Assembly (NCBI GenBank): GCA_016706565.1
Contig: JADJJI010000004.1
Coordinates: 1 to 64,000, forward strand
Direction: 5' to 3'
From: Piscinibacter sp.
Lineage (GTDB): Bacteria > Pseudomonadota > Gammaproteobacteria > Burkholderiales > Burkholderiaceae_C
DNA: 64,000 bases
Shown: one piece after another, positions 62,702 through 64,000 of the stretch
Position numbering within the stretch: position 1 is the stretch's first letter
Layout: each line of letters opens with the position of its first letter
Translations under genes and position numbers: made by a program
Notes under the pieces: generated by a model
What the model saw: the letters and a program-made list of their open reading frames with translations, nothing else
Told to the model about the DNA's origin: nothing
The model's database searches: none

Positions 62702-63241
62702 ATGAAGACGCCTACCGATTCCCCGACCCGGCGCGTGCGCGTCGAGGTCAACGGCACACCGATCGTGCGCGAGGTCGAGTGCCGCAAGCACCTGATCGAC
62801 TTCCTGCGCGAGGATTGCGGTTTGAAGGGCTCGCACCTGGGCTGCGAGCACGGCGTGTGCGGCGCCTGCACGGTGAGGCTCGACGGCCAGATCGTGCGCG
62901 GGTGCCTCGTGCTGGCCGCGCAGGCCGACGGCCACCGCGTCGACACCGTCGAGACGCCGACGCCGGGCAAGCGGCTGAAGGCGTTGCAGGACGCCTTCGT
63001 CGAGCACAACGCGCTGCAGTGCGGCTACTGCACGCCGGGCATGCTGATGGCGGCGCTGGAGCTCGTCGAGCACAAGCCCGAGGCCGACCGCGCGCAGGTG
63101 CGCGAGTGGATGAGCGGCAACTACTGCCGCTGCACCGGCTACCACGCCATCGTCGACGCGGTGTGCGCGGTGCTCGAGCAGCAGAAGGCCGGCCGATTCG
63201 CCGACGAGCCGGTGGATTCGGCCGACGAGGTGCGTGCATGA
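62702..63241 (+). CDS. Molybdenum hydroxylase [2Fe-2S] subunit (CoxS-like)
   Basis: The 179-residue protein has the plant-type cluster CEHGVCGACTVRLDG (with a later C) at about residues 50-75 and the second cluster CGYCTPGM ... CRCTGYH. The N-terminus is slightly longer than usual. It transfers electrons from the molybdenum to the FAD subunit. Its 3' end overlaps the large-subunit start by 4 bases. Confidence 0.92.
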   Translation: MKTPTDSPTRRVRVEVNGTPIVREVECRKHLIDFLREDCGLKGSHLGCEHGVCGACTVRLDGQIVRGCLVLAAQADGHRVDTVETPTPGKRLKALQDAFVEHNALQCGYCTPGMLMAALELVEHKPEADRAQVREWMSGNYCRCTGYHAIVDAVCAVLEQQKAGRFADEPVDSADEVRA

Positions 63242-64000
63242 ACCACCCTACGGAAGTCCCGACCCGCCGCGACCTCGGCGCCGACCTGCCGGCCGTCACC
63301 GAGGACCAGCGCCACATCGGCGTGGCCATTCCGCGCGAAGGCGTGCGCCGCCTCACGCAGGGCCGCGGCCAGTTCGTCGACGACATCGAACTGCCGCGCC
63401 TGGCGCACGTGGTGTTCTGGCGCTCGCCGGTGGCGCACATGCGCATCACGCGCATCGAACGCAGCGCGGCGCAGGCGCTGCCCGGCGTGATCGCAGTGGT
63501 GGTGGGCGCGGAGATCGCCGCGATCTGCAAGCCCTGGGTGGCCACGCTGGCGCACCTCGCGGGCATCAAGAGCGCGCCGCAGTACCCGATGGCGCTCGAG
63601 CGTGCCACCTGGCAGGGCGAGCCGGTGATCGCCGTGGTGGCCGAGACGCGCGCCGTGGCCGAAGACGCGCTCGGCCTGCTCGAGGTCGAGTGGGAATCGC
63701 TGCCCGCCGTGCTCGACACCGAGACCGCGCTCGACCCGGCCACGCCGCTGATCCACCCCGAGCTCGGCGACAACCTGTGCTTCACGCGCTCGCTGGACAC
63801 CGGCGGCGTCGACGAGGCTTTCGCGCGGCTCGACGCGGTGGTGTTCGAGGAGACCTACGTCTTCGGCCGCCACACCGGCGTGACGCTGGAGCCGCGCTGC
63901 CAGATCGCCGACTGGAACCCGGGCGACCAGCGGCTCACCGTCTACCACTCCTTCCAGGCCCCGCACATGATGCAGGACCTGTACTGCCGCCAGTTCGAGC
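63238..64000 (+). CDS. Molybdenum hydroxylase large (Mo-cofactor) subunit, 3' partial
   Basis: The ATG at 63238 overlaps the previous stop (ATGA). The visible 254 codons show the N-terminal aldehyde-oxidase/xanthine-dehydrogenase a/b-hammerhead domain (GQFVDDIELPRLAHVVFWRSP, and later ETYVFGRHTGVTLEPR). The sequence runs off the window, so the Mo-binding core is not visible. Substrate class is only inferable from the neighbouring monooxygenase. Confidence 0.88.
   Translation, partial: MNHPTEVPTRRDLGADLPAVTEDQRHIGVAIPREGVRRLTQGRGQFVDDIELPRLAHVVFWRSPVAHMRITRIERSAAQALPGVIAVVVGAEIAAICKPWVATLAHLAGIKSAPQYPMALERATWQGEPVIAVVAETRAVAEDALGLLEVEWESLPAVLDTETALDPATPLIHPELGDNLCFTRSLDTGGVDEAFARLDAVVFEETYVFGRHTGVTLEPRCQIADWNPGDQRLTVYHSFQAPHMMQDLYCRQFE

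Overview
The window is about 64 kb of very GC-rich, densely packed bacterial chromosome. Gene content and protein style point to a beta-proteobacterium of the order Burkholderiales (Rubrivivax/Leptothrix/Ideonella/Methylibium-like). The evidence is a cd1-type denitrification cluster with fused nirDL, a norCBQ-D cluster, CoA-type aromatic and branched-chain transport genes, and many LysR/TetR regulators. That placement is inference from style, not from a search. I saw no rRNA, tRNA, CRISPR array or insertion sequence, and no gene-free stretch reaches 300 bases.

Layout. (1) 1-10236, + strand: a membrane complex related to group-4 hydrogenases and complex I (hyfB, hyfC, hyfE, hyfF-like membrane arm). 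It has two different large-subunit/NuoB-like pairs, one before and one after the membrane genes. Both large subunits lack the nickel-binding cysteines, so this looks like an energy-converting hydrogenase-related (Ehr) complex, not a hydrogenase. A spermidine-synthase-like gene and a ribbon-helix-helix gene sit inside it. (2) 10274-21301: mixed housekeeping and accessory genes (membrane hydroxylase with divergent LysR, YlqF GTPase, two glutathione transferases, lipoproteins, DUF364 protein with a small cytochrome c, NIPSNAP/ArsR pair, alpha/beta hydrolase, LysR/DoxX). (3) 21308-26510, - strand: a compact chemotaxis operon cheY-STAS-cheA-mcp-cheW whose receptor is soluble with two PAS domains. 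(4) 26670-34916: a CitE-type lyase, then the NO reductase cluster norC-norB-norQ-[membrane ferredoxin]-norD, an NO-responsive Crp/Fnr regulator, and the uroporphyrinogen methyltransferase for heme d1. (5) 34952-45499: histidine kinase, a methyl-accepting-protein remnant, acyl-CoA synthetase, intact chemoreceptor, DUF885 hydrolase, TPR-GGDEF protein and small proteins. (6) 45617-53960, - strand: the whole cd1 nitrite reductase operon nirS-M-C-F-DL-G-H-J-N. (7) 54146-64000: a membrane protein, a branched-chain-amino-acid-type ABC transporter (livF, livG, fused livHM, binding protein) linked to an FAD monooxygenase, a VOC protein and TetR. Diverging from TetR are the three subunits of a molybdenum hydroxylase, the last cut by the window end. 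Region 7 looks like uptake and hydroxylation of a (hetero)aromatic compound.

How it works together. Regions 4 and 6 form nearly complete nitrite-to-N2O machinery: NirS reduces nitrite to NO, NorBC reduces NO to N2O, NirE/DL/G/H/F/J/N make and insert heme d1, and NirM/NirC carry electrons. Perfect TTGAN-N4-NTCAA palindromes lie upstream of both nirS and the regulator gene, with a degenerate copy before norC, so one NO/anaerobiosis regulon is likely. Six genes between 34 and 58 kb (cobA/nirE, nirN, nirJ, nirM, nirS, livHM) carry a single-base frameshift each, most at mononucleotide runs, with otherwise perfectly preserved sequence on both sides. Assembly error is the simplest explanation, but it must be settled before anyone concludes the strain cannot reduce nitrite.
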